Assembly (NCBI RefSeq): GCF_024519455.1
Contig: NZ_JALJRY010000023.1
Span: 1 to 64,000, forward strand
Direction of reading: 5' to 3'
DNA length: 64,000 bases
Source: Streptomyces sp. STR69
GTDB taxonomy: Bacteria > Actinomycetota > Actinomycetes > Streptomycetales > Streptomycetaceae
In this document: positions 24,301-44,749 of the stretch, piece by piece
Layout: each line of letters starts with the position of its first letter
How positions within the stretch are numbered: the stretch's first letter is position 1
The notes under the pieces: model-generated
Told to the model about the DNA's origin: nothing
Seen by the model: only the letters and a program-made list of their open reading frames with translations
The model's database searches: none
Position numbers and translations under genes: made by a program

Positions 24301-27300
24301 CCTGCCCGAACCGGAGTTCCTCGGCGAGGCCTACCGCGAACCGCGCACCGAGGCCGAGACGATCATCACCGCGGCGTACGCGGACGTGCTCGGCGTGGAA
24401 CGCGTCGGTGCCGACGACGACTTCTTCGCGGTGGGCGGCGACAGCCTCCGCTCCATCCAGGTGGTGGCCCGGGCCCGGGCCCGCGGCCTGGAACTCTCCA
24501 CACGGGAGATCTTCGAGTGCCGCACCGCGGCCCGTCTCGCCGAGGTGGCGTCCGACCGCCAGGGCCTCACACCCGTCCTGGAGGAGGACGGGAGCGGCGG
24601 CGTCGGCCCCATGCCGCTGCAGCCGGTGGCCCGGCAGGTGTTCGAGCACGGCGGCGGCACGAACCGGTTCGCCATGTCGATGGTCCTCGAACTGCCCGCG
24701 GGCATCGACGCGGACGGCCTCACCGCGACGCTGGACGCCGTACTCGACCGGCACGACCTGCTGCGCGCCCAACTGGTGCCCGGCGAGGAACCGTTGCTCC
24801 TCGCGCGTCCCGCAGGCACCGTACGGGCGGCCGACCTCCTGCGCCGGGTCGACTGCGACGGCCGCTGGGAGGAGCCGTCCGCGCTCGCGGCGGCCAGGAC
24901 GGAACTGCACGACGCGGTCGGCCGCCTCGACCCGGAGGCCGGGACCATGGCGGACTTCGTCTGGTTCGCCGCCGGGGCCGGCGCGGGCCGCCTGCTCGTG
25001 GTGCTGCACCACCTGGTCGTCGACGGTGTCTCCTGGCGCATCCTCATGGCGGACCTCGCCCAGGCGTGGCGGCAGGTCCGCTCCGGCACCGCGCCCGAGC
25101 TGCCCGCGGTCGGCACCTCGGCCCGCCGCTGGGCGGCGGCGCTGGCCGACGAGGCGCTCTGCGAGGAGCGGGAGGCGGAACTGCCCTACTGGCGCGACCT
25201 CCTGGAATCCACCGACCCCCCGCTGGGCACCCGGGCGTTCGACCCGGCACTCGACGTGTGGTCCACCGTCGACACCGTGCGGGTGCAGCTGCCCGCCGAC
25301 GTCACCGACGCCGTGCTGACCAAGCTGCCCGCCGCGTTCAGGGGCACCGGGACCGACGTGCTGCTCGCCGCGCTCGCCCTGGCGGTGGAGCGGTGGCGCA
25401 CCGCGGACGGCCCGATGCTGGTCCGCCTCGAAGGACACGGCCGCGAGGAGGACGCCGTCCCCGGCGCCGACCTCTCCCGCACCGTCGGATGGTTCACCAC
25501 CATGTACCCGGCCCGCGTCGACATCCGGGCAGTGGACCCGGCCGACGTGCTGGCCGGCGGCCCCGCCGCCGCAAAGGCGATCAAGCTGGTCAAGGAGCAG
25601 CTGCGGGAGGTCCCCGACAAGGGCCTGGGATACGGGCTGCTGCGCCACCTCAACCCCGAGACCGCCGAACAGCTCGCCGGCCTCCCGGCGCCGCAGATCG
25701 GCTTCAACTACCTCGGCCGGATCTCCGACGCCGACGTGCCCGAACACCTGCGCGCCGACGGGTGGGGGCCGGCGTCCTGGTCCGCCGAGCTGATCGCCGA
25801 GCCCGACCCCGACCTGCCCGCCCTGTCCGCCCTGGAGGTCAACTCCGTCGCCACCGACACCGCCGACGGCACCCGGCTGCAGGCCGCCTTCATGTTCCCG
25901 ACCGGGGTGCTCTCCCGCGAGCGGACCGCGGAGCTGGCCGGGCTGTGGGTCGAGGTGCTGCACGGCATGGCCGCATACGCCGCGAGCGGGCACATCGGCG
26001 GCCTCACCCCCTCGGACGCCCCGCTGGTCACGGCCGGCCAGGGCGACATCGAGACCTGGGAGGAGCGCTACGGCCGGCTGGCCGAGGTGTGGCCGCAGGC
26101 CCCGGGACAGTCCGGCATCCAGTTCCAGGCGGCGCTCGCCGACGGCACCTTCGACGTCTACCACATGCAGTTCGTGCTGCACCTGTCCGGGCCCGTCGAC
26201 CCGGCCCGCATGCGGGCCGCCGGGCAGGCACTGCTGGAGCGCTACCCCAACCTGCGCTCCGCGTTCCTCACCACCGCCGACGGCGAACCGGTGCAGGTCG
26301 TCGCGGAGCACGTCACCCTGCCCTGGCGCCACCTCGACCTGACCGGCCGCAGCGAGGCCGAGCAGAACGCGGCCCTCGACGCGGCCCTCGCCGCCGACCG
26401 CGCCGACCAACTCGACCCCGCCCGGCCGCCGTTGCTGCGCCTGGCCCTGCTCACCTGCGGGCCGCAGCAGGCCAAGCTGATCCTCACCGCGCACCACACC
26501 CTGTTCGACGGCTGGTCCTCACCGCTGGTGATCACGGACCTGGTCCGGCTGTACGCCGGCACCGGCCACCTCGCCCCGGTCCGCTCCTACGGCGACTACC
26601 TGGCCTGGCTGGGGCGGCAGGACAAGGAGGCCTCCGCCGCCCGGTGGAAGGCCGAGCTCGACGGATTCGACGAGCCGACCCTCGTGGCCGCGGGCCTCAC
26701 CTCCCGGGGGGAGGCGTCCTCCCTCGGACGGGTCGAGGTGCCGCTGTCGATCGACAAGGGCCGCGAACTGGCCCGGCGCGCCGCGGAACTCGGCGTCACC
26801 CTCAACACGCTCCTCCAGGGCGCGTGGGCGGTCCTCATCTCCAAACTGACCGGACAGCACGACGTGGTGTTCGGCGCCGCCGTCAACGGCCGCCCCGCCG
26901 ACCTGACCGGCAGCGACGAGATGGTCGGCCTGTTCATCAACTCCCTGCCGACCAGGGCCCTGTGCCGCCCCGACCGCAGCCTCGGCGAGGTCGTCACCGA
27001 TCTGCAGAACCGGCAGATCACCCTGCTCGACCACCACTACTACGGCCTGGCCGACATCCAGCGCGGCACCGGCCTGCCCGCCCTGTTCGACACGATCGTG
27101 GTGTTCGAGAACTACCCGGTCGACCGCGAGGGCATCGTCGACGCGAACACCTCCGCGGGCTTCACCATCGACGCCATCCGCCCGTTCGCGGGCTCGCACT
27201 ACCCCCTCACCCTCAACTCCTCCGACCCCTACCTGCGCCTGTCCCTCGACTACCAGAAGAACCTCTACGACCACGAGGCGGCCGAGGCGATCGCCGCCCG

Positions 27301-29167
27301 GCTCGTCCGCGTCCTGGAACAGCTGTTCCAGGACCCGTCGGTGCCGGTCGGCGCCGTGGAGGTGCTGGGGGAGGAGGAACACGACCGGCTGGTGCGGCAG
27401 GTCAACGACACCGCCCACCCCGTCGCGCCGGACACCCTGCCCGGCGCGTTCGAGGCGCAGGCCGCCCGCACCCCCGACCGCGTCGCGGTGATCGGCGAGC
27501 ACGAGACGCTGACCTACGGCGAGTTCAACGCCCGCGCCAACCGGCTCGCGCACTGGCTGATCGAGCGGGGCGCGGGCCCCGAGCAGCTGGTCGCGGTGAG
27601 GATCCCCCGCTCGGTGGACCTGCTGGTGGCGATCTACGCCGTCGTCAAGGCCGGCGCCGCCTACGTGCCGGTCGACACCGAACTGCCCGAGGACCGGGTG
27701 CGGCACGTCCTGGACAGCGCACGGCCGCTGCTGGTGCTGGAGGACACCCTCCCGGACGCCTCCGGGTACCCCGAAACCGACCCCGAGCGCACGCTGTCGC
27801 CGGACAACGCCGCCTACGCCATCTTCACCTCCGGCTCCACCGGCGGCCCCAAGGGCGTACCGGTGGCACACCGGGCGATCATGAACCGGCTCGCGTGGGG
27901 CCTGGCACACTTCGACGTCGGCGTCGAGGACCGGGTGCTCCTGAGCACGACGGCGAGCTTCGACGTGTCGGTGCCGGAGCTGTTCGCGCCGCTGCAGGTC
28001 GGGGCCGCGGTCGTCATCGCCCGCCCGGACGGACGGCGCGACCCGGCCTACCTGGCGGAGCTGATACGGCGGGAGCGGGTGACCGGCGCGGACTTCGTGC
28101 CGTCCCTGCTGGAGGCGTTCGTCGCCGAGCCCTCGGCGAAGGACTGCACGAGCCTGCGCTGGATCGAGGTCGCCGGCGAGGCGTTCCCCGCCGCACTGGC
28201 CAACCGCTTCACCGACCTGCTGCCCGGCTGCACCGCCAACAACCTCTACGGCCCCACCGAGGCGGCCGTCGAGGTCACCGCCCACCGGTACGTGCCCGGC
28301 GCCGACCGGCTGCCGATCGGCACACCGGTGTGGAACACCCAGGTGTACGTCCTGGACGCGGCCCTGCGCCCGGTCCCGGCCGGAGTCACCGGCGAGCTGT
28401 ACCTCGCCGGCGACCAGCTCGCCCGGGGCTACCTCGGGCAGCACGCTCTGACCGCGAGCCGCTTCGTGGCCTGCCCCTTCGGAGCGCCCGGCAGCCGCAT
28501 GTACCGCACCGGGGACGTCGCGCGGTGGAGCCGGGACGGCCAGGTGGAGTACCTCGGCCGCTCCGACTTCCAGGTCAAGATCCGCGGCTTCCGCATCGAG
28601 CTCGGCGAGATCGAGCAGGCCCTCGCCGCGCACCCCGACGTCGACAGCGCGGTGGCCCTGGTGCGCGAGGACCGCCCCGGCGACCAGCGGCTGGTCGCCT
28701 ACGTGGTGCCGGCACCCGGCACGGCGGACCCGGCCCTCCTGGACCTCGCGGCCCTGACCGACCTGGCCCGGGAACGGCTGCCGGAGTACATGGTCCCCAC
28801 CGCGCTCGTGCCGCTCGCCGAGTTCCCCAAGACACCCAGCGGGAAGCTCGACCGGGGCGCCCTGCCCGCACCGGACCACGCCGGGACCGCGACCGGGCGA
28901 GGGCCGCGGAACCACCACGAGGACGTCCTGTGCCGGCTGTTCGCCGAACTGCTCGGCGCGGAGGAGGTCGGCATCGACGTCGACTTCTTCGACCACGGCG
29001 GGCACTCGCTGCTGGCCACCCGGCTGATCGGCCGCATCCGCAACGAGTTCGGCGTCGACGTGAAGGTCACCACCGTGTTCCGCAGCCCGACCGTCGCCGA
29101 ACTGGCGGCCCGCATCGAGAAGTCGGCCAAGTCGAACCGCCTCCAGCTGCGACAGATGAACGTTTAG
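21398..29167 (+). CDS. NRPS 1: C-A-T-E-C-A-T
   Basis: The 2589-residue synthetase has two modules. Module 1: C (HHIAVDG near residue 129), A (YTSGSTGEPKG near 614), T (GGDS near 1013) and E (HHLVVDG near 1204, with EGHGRE, RTVGWFT and GYGLLRHLN). Module 2: C (HHTLFDG near 1700), A (FTSGSTGGPK near 2143) and T (GGHS near 2535). My pocket reading for A1 is DVFSVASYAK, close to codes I remember for piperazate, so the unit is probably D-piperazate after epimerization. A2 reads DVPDEALVEK, an acidic pocket that may favour a basic residue but is not a code I know. The second C follows an E domain and should be of the D-acceptor type. GGAG is 6 bases before ATG 21398. NRPS 2 begins 10 bases after the stop. 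Confidence 0.95.
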   Translation: MIPLSFAQRRLWFVDRFEGPSPTYNGAFALRLTGELDVGALRAALRDVVDRHEVLRTVIVEGDDGVPHQRVLTPEEKPFDLVVVDVTEQDLAAAVDEAATTTFDLAADVPIRARLLRCGPHEHTLVVVAHHIAVDGESFGPLFRDLTTAYAVRAEGGTPQWEPLPVQYADYTLWQRDVLGDESDPDSVSARQLAYWGRALADLPQPLALPTDRPRPRLISPDGDRIPFSIDPDLLAAVEKLATGADTTVSMVMHAALAVLLHHLGCGDDLSIGAPITDRTDEELRDLVGFFVNTWVLRVDLSGNPTFRGLLDQVRDRSLAAYDNQDMPFERLVELLNPDRSTAYNPFFQVMLSWQPPVPPLRLPGLGVEVERLETRTAKFDLFFDLLPDGAGGARCRLEYATSLFDQDTAEAIAQRFVRVLGRLVADPGRAIGTVDVLDAAERELLLAPSDDRTPAAAGQTVPQLFESQAARTPDAPALACDGRTLSYRELDERADAVARELVRRGAGPEDLVLLALPRTEDLVIGLLGILKSGAGYVPLDPQYAQGRAQSVLSQAAPRFAVTDTATWQQIPAGGIDTVVHLDRRADWEPAAGAPDDLARTARPGPDNLAYVMYTSGSTGEPKGAAITHRNVVDGVRGLVDVLDTPPGWRMLAGTSVNFDVSVFELLTTLSTGGTVEIVANALALAERDNWDGHVVSGVPSVLSELVGHLGKAPDVRTVVFAGDVLPGRLVRQVREALPGARIVNSYGQSESFYATTFSLAPSQEWDGSDVAPIGTPLGTMRAYVLGPGLAPVPPGVVGELYVVGTCLGRGYHGRAALTAERYVANPYGPAGERMYRTGDLARRNARGQLECVGRGDGQVKVRGFRIETAEVEAAITRHPGISEAVVISREVPSGGRRLVAYVVHTGEGAVGDDGAGGIGDVDVLAGASSAELRRFVAARLPDYMVPAAFVALGRLPLGPTGKLDRSALPEPEFLGEAYREPRTEAETIITAAYADVLGVERVGADDDFFAVGGDSLRSIQVVARARARGLELSTREIFECRTAARLAEVASDRQGLTPVLEEDGSGGVGPMPLQPVARQVFEHGGGTNRFAMSMVLELPAGIDADGLTATLDAVLDRHDLLRAQLVPGEEPLLLARPAGTVRAADLLRRVDCDGRWEEPSALAAARTELHDAVGRLDPEAGTMADFVWFAAGAGAGRLLVVLHHLVVDGVSWRILMADLAQAWRQVRSGTAPELPAVGTSARRWAAALADEALCEEREAELPYWRDLLESTDPPLGTRAFDPALDVWSTVDTVRVQLPADVTDAVLTKLPAAFRGTGTDVLLAALALAVERWRTADGPMLVRLEGHGREEDAVPGADLSRTVGWFTTMYPARVDIRAVDPADVLAGGPAAAKAIKLVKEQLREVPDKGLGYGLLRHLNPETAEQLAGLPAPQIGFNYLGRISDADVPEHLRADGWGPASWSAELIAEPDPDLPALSALEVNSVATDTADGTRLQAAFMFPTGVLSRERTAELAGLWVEVLHGMAAYAASGHIGGLTPSDAPLVTAGQGDIETWEERYGRLAEVWPQAPGQSGIQFQAALADGTFDVYHMQFVLHLSGPVDPARMRAAGQALLERYPNLRSAFLTTADGEPVQVVAEHVTLPWRHLDLTGRSEAEQNAALDAALAADRADQLDPARPPLLRLALLTCGPQQAKLILTAHHTLFDGWSSPLVITDLVRLYAGTGHLAPVRSYGDYLAWLGRQDKEASAARWKAELDGFDEPTLVAAGLTSRGEASSLGRVEVPLSIDKGRELARRAAELGVTLNTLLQGAWAVLISKLTGQHDVVFGAAVNGRPADLTGSDEMVGLFINSLPTRALCRPDRSLGEVVTDLQNRQITLLDHHYYGLADIQRGTGLPALFDTIVVFENYPVDREGIVDANTSAGFTIDAIRPFAGSHYPLTLNSSDPYLRLSLDYQKNLYDHEAAEAIAARLVRVLEQLFQDPSVPVGAVEVLGEEEHDRLVRQVNDTAHPVAPDTLPGAFEAQAARTPDRVAVIGEHETLTYGEFNARANRLAHWLIERGAGPEQLVAVRIPRSVDLLVAIYAVVKAGAAYVPVDTELPEDRVRHVLDSARPLLVLEDTLPDASGYPETDPERTLSPDNAAYAIFTSGSTGGPKGVPVAHRAIMNRLAWGLAHFDVGVEDRVLLSTTASFDVSVPELFAPLQVGAAVVIARPDGRRDPAYLAELIRRERVTGADFVPSLLEAFVAEPSAKDCTSLRWIEVAGEAFPAALANRFTDLLPGCTANNLYGPTEAAVEVTAHRYVPGADRLPIGTPVWNTQVYVLDAALRPVPAGVTGELYLAGDQLARGYLGQHALTASRFVACPFGAPGSRMYRTGDVARWSRDGQVEYLGRSDFQVKIRGFRIELGEIEQALAAHPDVDSAVALVREDRPGDQRLVAYVVPAPGTADPALLDLAALTDLARERLPEYMVPTALVPLAEFPKTPSGKLDRGALPAPDHAGTATGRGPRNHHEDVLCRLFAELLGAEEVGIDVDFFDHGGHSLLATRLIGRIRNEFGVDVKVTTVFRSPTVAELAARIEKSAKSNRLQLRQMNV
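27446..27670 (+). repeat. 225-bp block nearly identical to 38348-38572
   Basis: This early A-domain segment of NRPS 1 module 2 differs from 38348-38572 in NRPS 3 at only two adjacent bases. Further near-identical stretches follow at the same offset of 10902 bp, around the A3 motif and around A5, while the pocket region between them diverges. This points to recent duplication or gene conversion. Confidence 0.9.
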
Positions 29168-29177
29168 GAGTGCCACG

Positions 29178-36947
<7,770 letters not shown>

Positions 36948-36952
36948 AACCC

Positions 36953-41938
<4,986 letters not shown>

Positions 41939-41982
41939 GCGGACAGGACGAACCGAGAAGCGAGCGAGAGGAGTTGGTCGGC

Positions 41983-42717
41983 GTGAGCGGACCCGGCACA
42001 TCAGCGCAACAGGGAGAGCGGACCACGCTGCTGTGTGTGCCGTTCGCCGGAGCTGGCCCCTCCTTCTTCCACCCGTGGCAGGACCTGGCCGCCGGCCGCT
42101 GGCGGGTGACCTCGGTCGAACTGCCCGGCAGGGAGCGGCGGATCCTCGACGAGCCGTACCGCAACGTCGTCGAGGCGGCCAAGAACGAGATCGACGACAT
42201 CGTCGCCGACCTCGGCGAGGGGAGCCGGGCGGTGCTGTTCGGGCACAGCCTGGGCGCGGTGCTCGCCTACGAGCTGGCGCACCTGCTGAGCACGCGCGGC
42301 GTGCGGGTCCAGCGGCTGGTCGTCAGCGGCTCGCCGGGGCCGTGGACGCAGCGCGAGCGGCGGGCGGCGGGCCTGCGGGGCGAGGAGTTCCTCGCCCGCG
42401 TCGAGGAGTTCGCCGGGTTCCGGCACGAGGCCCTGGACCACCCGGAGATGCGCGAGCTGATCCTGCCCACCCTGCAGGCCGACTGCGAGATGCACGAGGC
42501 CTACGTCCCCGGCACCGACGACCCGGTGTCGGTGCCGATCACCTCGCTGCGCGGCGACCACGACGGCCTGGTCAGTGCCGAGGAGGGACGGCAGTGGCGG
42601 GACGCGACCACCGCCGCGTTCAGCTACCGGGAATTCCCCGGCGACCACATGTACCTGGTCGACCAGGGCCGGGAGGTGCTGGACGTGATCGAGGCGGAGT
42701 GCGCCGGCGGCCGCTAG
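41983..42717 (+). CDS. Type II thioesterase, second copy
   Basis: Editing hydrolase of 244 residues with TLLCVPFAGAGPSFFHPW, the nucleophile elbow GHSLGAVLAYEL, the acid in SLRGDHDGLVS and the catalytic His in FPGDHMYLV. All three catalytic positions are kept. I choose GTG 41983, 9 bases after GAGAGGAG. GTG 41935, overlapping the NRPS 3 stop in GTGA, is in frame but would add a 16-residue non-conserved tail. It closes the NRPS operon and probably clears misloaded carriers. Confidence 0.93.
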   Translation: MSGPGTSAQQGERTTLLCVPFAGAGPSFFHPWQDLAAGRWRVTSVELPGRERRILDEPYRNVVEAAKNEIDDIVADLGEGSRAVLFGHSLGAVLAYELAHLLSTRGVRVQRLVVSGSPGPWTQRERRAAGLRGEEFLARVEEFAGFRHEALDHPEMRELILPTLQADCEMHEAYVPGTDDPVSVPITSLRGDHDGLVSAEEGRQWRDATTAAFSYREFPGDHMYLVDQGREVLDVIEAECAGGR

Positions 42718-42764
42718 CGCGGTGACGGTGCGAACCGGCCGGCCGTCCGGGCCGCGGTGTGGGA

Positions 42765-42796
42765 GGAAGGGCGTCCGCCTCGGCGGGCGCCCTTCC
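42765..42796 (+). terminator. Strong hairpin at the end of the NRPS operon
   Basis: GGAAGGGCG (42765-42773) and CGCCCTTCC (42788-42796) pair perfectly over 9 bp, with further inner pairing. It lies 48 bp after the thioesterase stop and before a separate promoter for the exporter genes. No T run follows, as is common in Streptomyces. Confidence 0.65.
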
Positions 42797-42855
42797 CGCT
42801 TCGGATTCCGCTCCGGGCGCGGGCGCTCACGCCGTCGAGGGGGACTCCAGGGCCG

Positions 42856-42898
42856 TGTCAGGGGTGTGACAGGACCTTGTCAGGCCCGGCCGGAGAGT
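42856..42898 (+). promoter_or_regulatory. Putative SARP-type operator and leaderless promoter of exporter 2
   Basis: Three heptamers start at 42856, 42867 and 42878: TGTCAGG, TGACAGG and TGTCAGG, with 4-bp spacers GGTG and ACCT. Exactly 8 bp after the last one is GAGAGT (42893-42898), a possible -10 box. Both distances follow the known rule for SARP-driven promoters. Transcription would then begin at about 42905, which is the ATG itself, so the mRNA may be leaderless. Confidence 0.6.
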
Positions 42899-42904
42899 GG
42901 GGGT

Positions 42905-43891
42905 ATGAAGAGTTCCGCGATCGCAGTCTCAGGGCTGCGCAAGGCATATGGCGACAAGGTCGTGCTCGACGGCATCGACTTCGAGGTCGCCGCGGGATCG
43001 GTCTTCTCCCTGCTCGGTCCGAACGGGGCGGGGAAGACCACTACGGTCAACGTTCTCACCACGCTGCTCACCGCCGACGCCGGCACGGCGCACGTCGCCG
43101 GGCACGACGTGGCGACCGCGACCAAGGAGGTGCGCGCCGCCATCGGCGTGACGGGCCAGTTCGCCGCGGTGGACGATCTGCTGTCGGGCCGCGAGAACCT
43201 GCAGCTGATGGCGGACCTCAAACGCGTGCGGTCCGGGGACCAGGTGGTCGCGCGGCTGCTGGAGCGGTTCGATCTGGCGGAGTCGGCGGACAAGCTCGCG
43301 TCGGCCTACTCCGGCGGTATGCGCCGCAAGCTGGACCTGGCGATGACGCTGGTCGGCAGCCCGCAGATCATCTTCCTCGACGAGCCGACGACGGGTCTGG
43401 ACCCGCGCAGCCGGCGCACGCTGTGGGGGATCGTCCGCGAGCTGGTGGCCGAGGGCACCACCATCTTCCTCACGACCCAGTACCTGGAGGAGGCCGACCA
43501 GCTCGCCGACCGGATCGCGGTCCTCAACCAGGGCCGCCTGGTCGCCCAGGGCACGGCCGACGAGCTCAAGCGCCAGATCCCCGGCACCCACGTGCGGCTG
43601 CGGTTCGCCGACGTCTTCCAGCTCGACGCGGCCGCGCGGATCTTCGCCGGCTCCACGCGGGACGACGAGGAGCTGATCCTGCAGGTGCCCAGCGACGGCC
43701 GGTCGAGGTCGCTGCGGGCCCTGCTGGACCGGCTCGACGAACACACCCTCGACGCCCAGGAGTTCTCCGTGCACACCCCGGACCTCGACGACGTCTTCCT
43801 CGCCCTGACCGAGCAGACGGGCACGGACAGCGCGGACACCGCGGGCGCCGAGGCCACGAGCGAGAAGAAGAAGGAGGCGATCGCGCGATGA
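42905..43891 (+). CDS. ABC transporter ATPase, DrrA-like, exporter 2
   Basis: The 328-residue ATPase has Walker A GPNGAGKTT, signature YSGGMRRKLDLAM, Walker B IIFLDEPTTGLDP and the C-terminal DrrA element FSVHTPDLDDVFLALTE. It is close in sequence to exporter 1. A Lys/Glu-rich tail (SEKKKEAIAR) ends the protein. The stop overlaps the permease start in ATGA. It probably energises export of the peptide and self-protection. Confidence 0.94.
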   Translation: MKSSAIAVSGLRKAYGDKVVLDGIDFEVAAGSVFSLLGPNGAGKTTTVNVLTTLLTADAGTAHVAGHDVATATKEVRAAIGVTGQFAAVDDLLSGRENLQLMADLKRVRSGDQVVARLLERFDLAESADKLASAYSGGMRRKLDLAMTLVGSPQIIFLDEPTTGLDPRSRRTLWGIVRELVAEGTTIFLTTQYLEEADQLADRIAVLNQGRLVAQGTADELKRQIPGTHVRLRFADVFQLDAAARIFAGSTRDDEELILQVPSDGRSRSLRALLDRLDEHTLDAQEFSVHTPDLDDVFLALTEQTGTDSADTAGAEATSEKKKEAIAR

Positions 43892-44649
43892 GCACGGTCG
43901 CGACGGCAGTCGCCGACTCGGGCATCATGTTGCGCCGCAACGTGAAGCACACCCTGCGCAACCCGACCACGGTGTTCAACGCGGTCCTGTTCCCGATCGT
44001 CATCATGCTGATGTTCGTCAAGGTGTTCGGCGGCGCGTTCAGCGTCGGTGAGCACTACATCGACTACGCGACGCCGGGCCTGCTCGTGATGGCCGTCAGC
44101 TACGGCCTCGGGGCCACCGCGACGGCCGTGAACGACGACATGACCAAGGGCATCATCAACCGGTTCAAGACCATGGACGTCTCCCGCGGGGCCATGCTCA
44201 CCGGACACGTCGTCGTCACCACGGTGCGCTGCCTGGTGGCCTCCGCCGCCATCGTCGGGGTGGCCTTCGCGATGGGCTTCGACCCCGCCGCGAGCGCCCT
44301 CGACTGGCTCGGCGTGCTCGGTCTCTTCGTGCTCCTGGCCGTCGGGGCCAGCTGGCTCACCGTCGCCATGGGCCTGGCCGCGAAGACCACGGAGTCGGCC
44401 GGCCTGGCCACCGTGCCGCTGATCATGCTGCCGTTCCTCAGCAGCGCGTTCGTGCCCGCGGACACGATGGGCGCCGGCGTGAAGCAGTTCGCCCAGTACC
44501 AGCCCTTCACCCCGATCATCGAGACGCTGCGCGGGCTGCTGGCCGGCCATGTCGCCGGCGGCGACGCGTTCGCGGCCGTCGCCTGGTGCCTCGGGTTCGC
44601 CGTCGTCGGGTACGTGTGGGCGCTGTCCACGTTCAAGAAGCGGGCCTGA
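43888..44649 (+). CDS. ABC-2 type permease, DrrB-like, exporter 2
   Basis: The 253-residue membrane protein has about six hydrophobic segments (VLFPIVIMLMFVKVF, TPGLLVMAVSYGL, LVASAAIVGVAFAM, GVLGLFVLLAVGA, and two near the end) and the ABC-2 pattern INRFKTMDVSRGAMLTGHV and FAQYQPFTPIIETLRGLLAG. It pairs with the ATPase in front of it and is the last rightward gene of cluster 1. Confidence 0.92.
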   Translation: MSTVATAVADSGIMLRRNVKHTLRNPTTVFNAVLFPIVIMLMFVKVFGGAFSVGEHYIDYATPGLLVMAVSYGLGATATAVNDDMTKGIINRFKTMDVSRGAMLTGHVVVTTVRCLVASAAIVGVAFAMGFDPAASALDWLGVLGLFVLLAVGASWLTVAMGLAAKTTESAGLATVPLIMLPFLSSAFVPADTMGAGVKQFAQYQPFTPIIETLRGLLAGHVAGGDAFAAVAWCLGFAVVGYVWALSTFKKRA

Positions 44650-44660
44650 CCTCCTCCACC

Positions 44661-44697
44661 GGCCGGCGCCCACCCCTGGACGGGGGCGGGGCCGGCC
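44661..44697. terminator. Hairpin between the two clusters
   Basis: GGCCGGC (44661-44667) pairs with GCCGGCC (44691-44697), and the arms continue to pair inward with one bulge and one mismatch. It lies in the 100-bp gap between the end of exporter 2 and the end of the leftward cluster 2 operon, a good place for a two-way terminator and a natural border between the clusters. Confidence 0.6.
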
Positions 44698-44749
44698 GTG
44701 GACAGCATCGGCTTCCGTGACGTCGAGGAGCTGATGCTCCGGCGCGCCG

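Noticed and set aside
21209..26497. Very long open frame on the minus strand opposite NRPS 1
   Set aside because: It is antisense to a clear NRPS, has a low-complexity Gly/Val/His/Arg composition and no motifs. Such frames are a by-product of high-GC codon use.
44650..44749. Clusters 1 and 2 as one joint pathway
   Set aside because: They converge on a hairpin, have opposite strands, separate A, C, PCP and export genes, and no shared operon. Sharing of the phosphopantetheinyl transferase remains possible.
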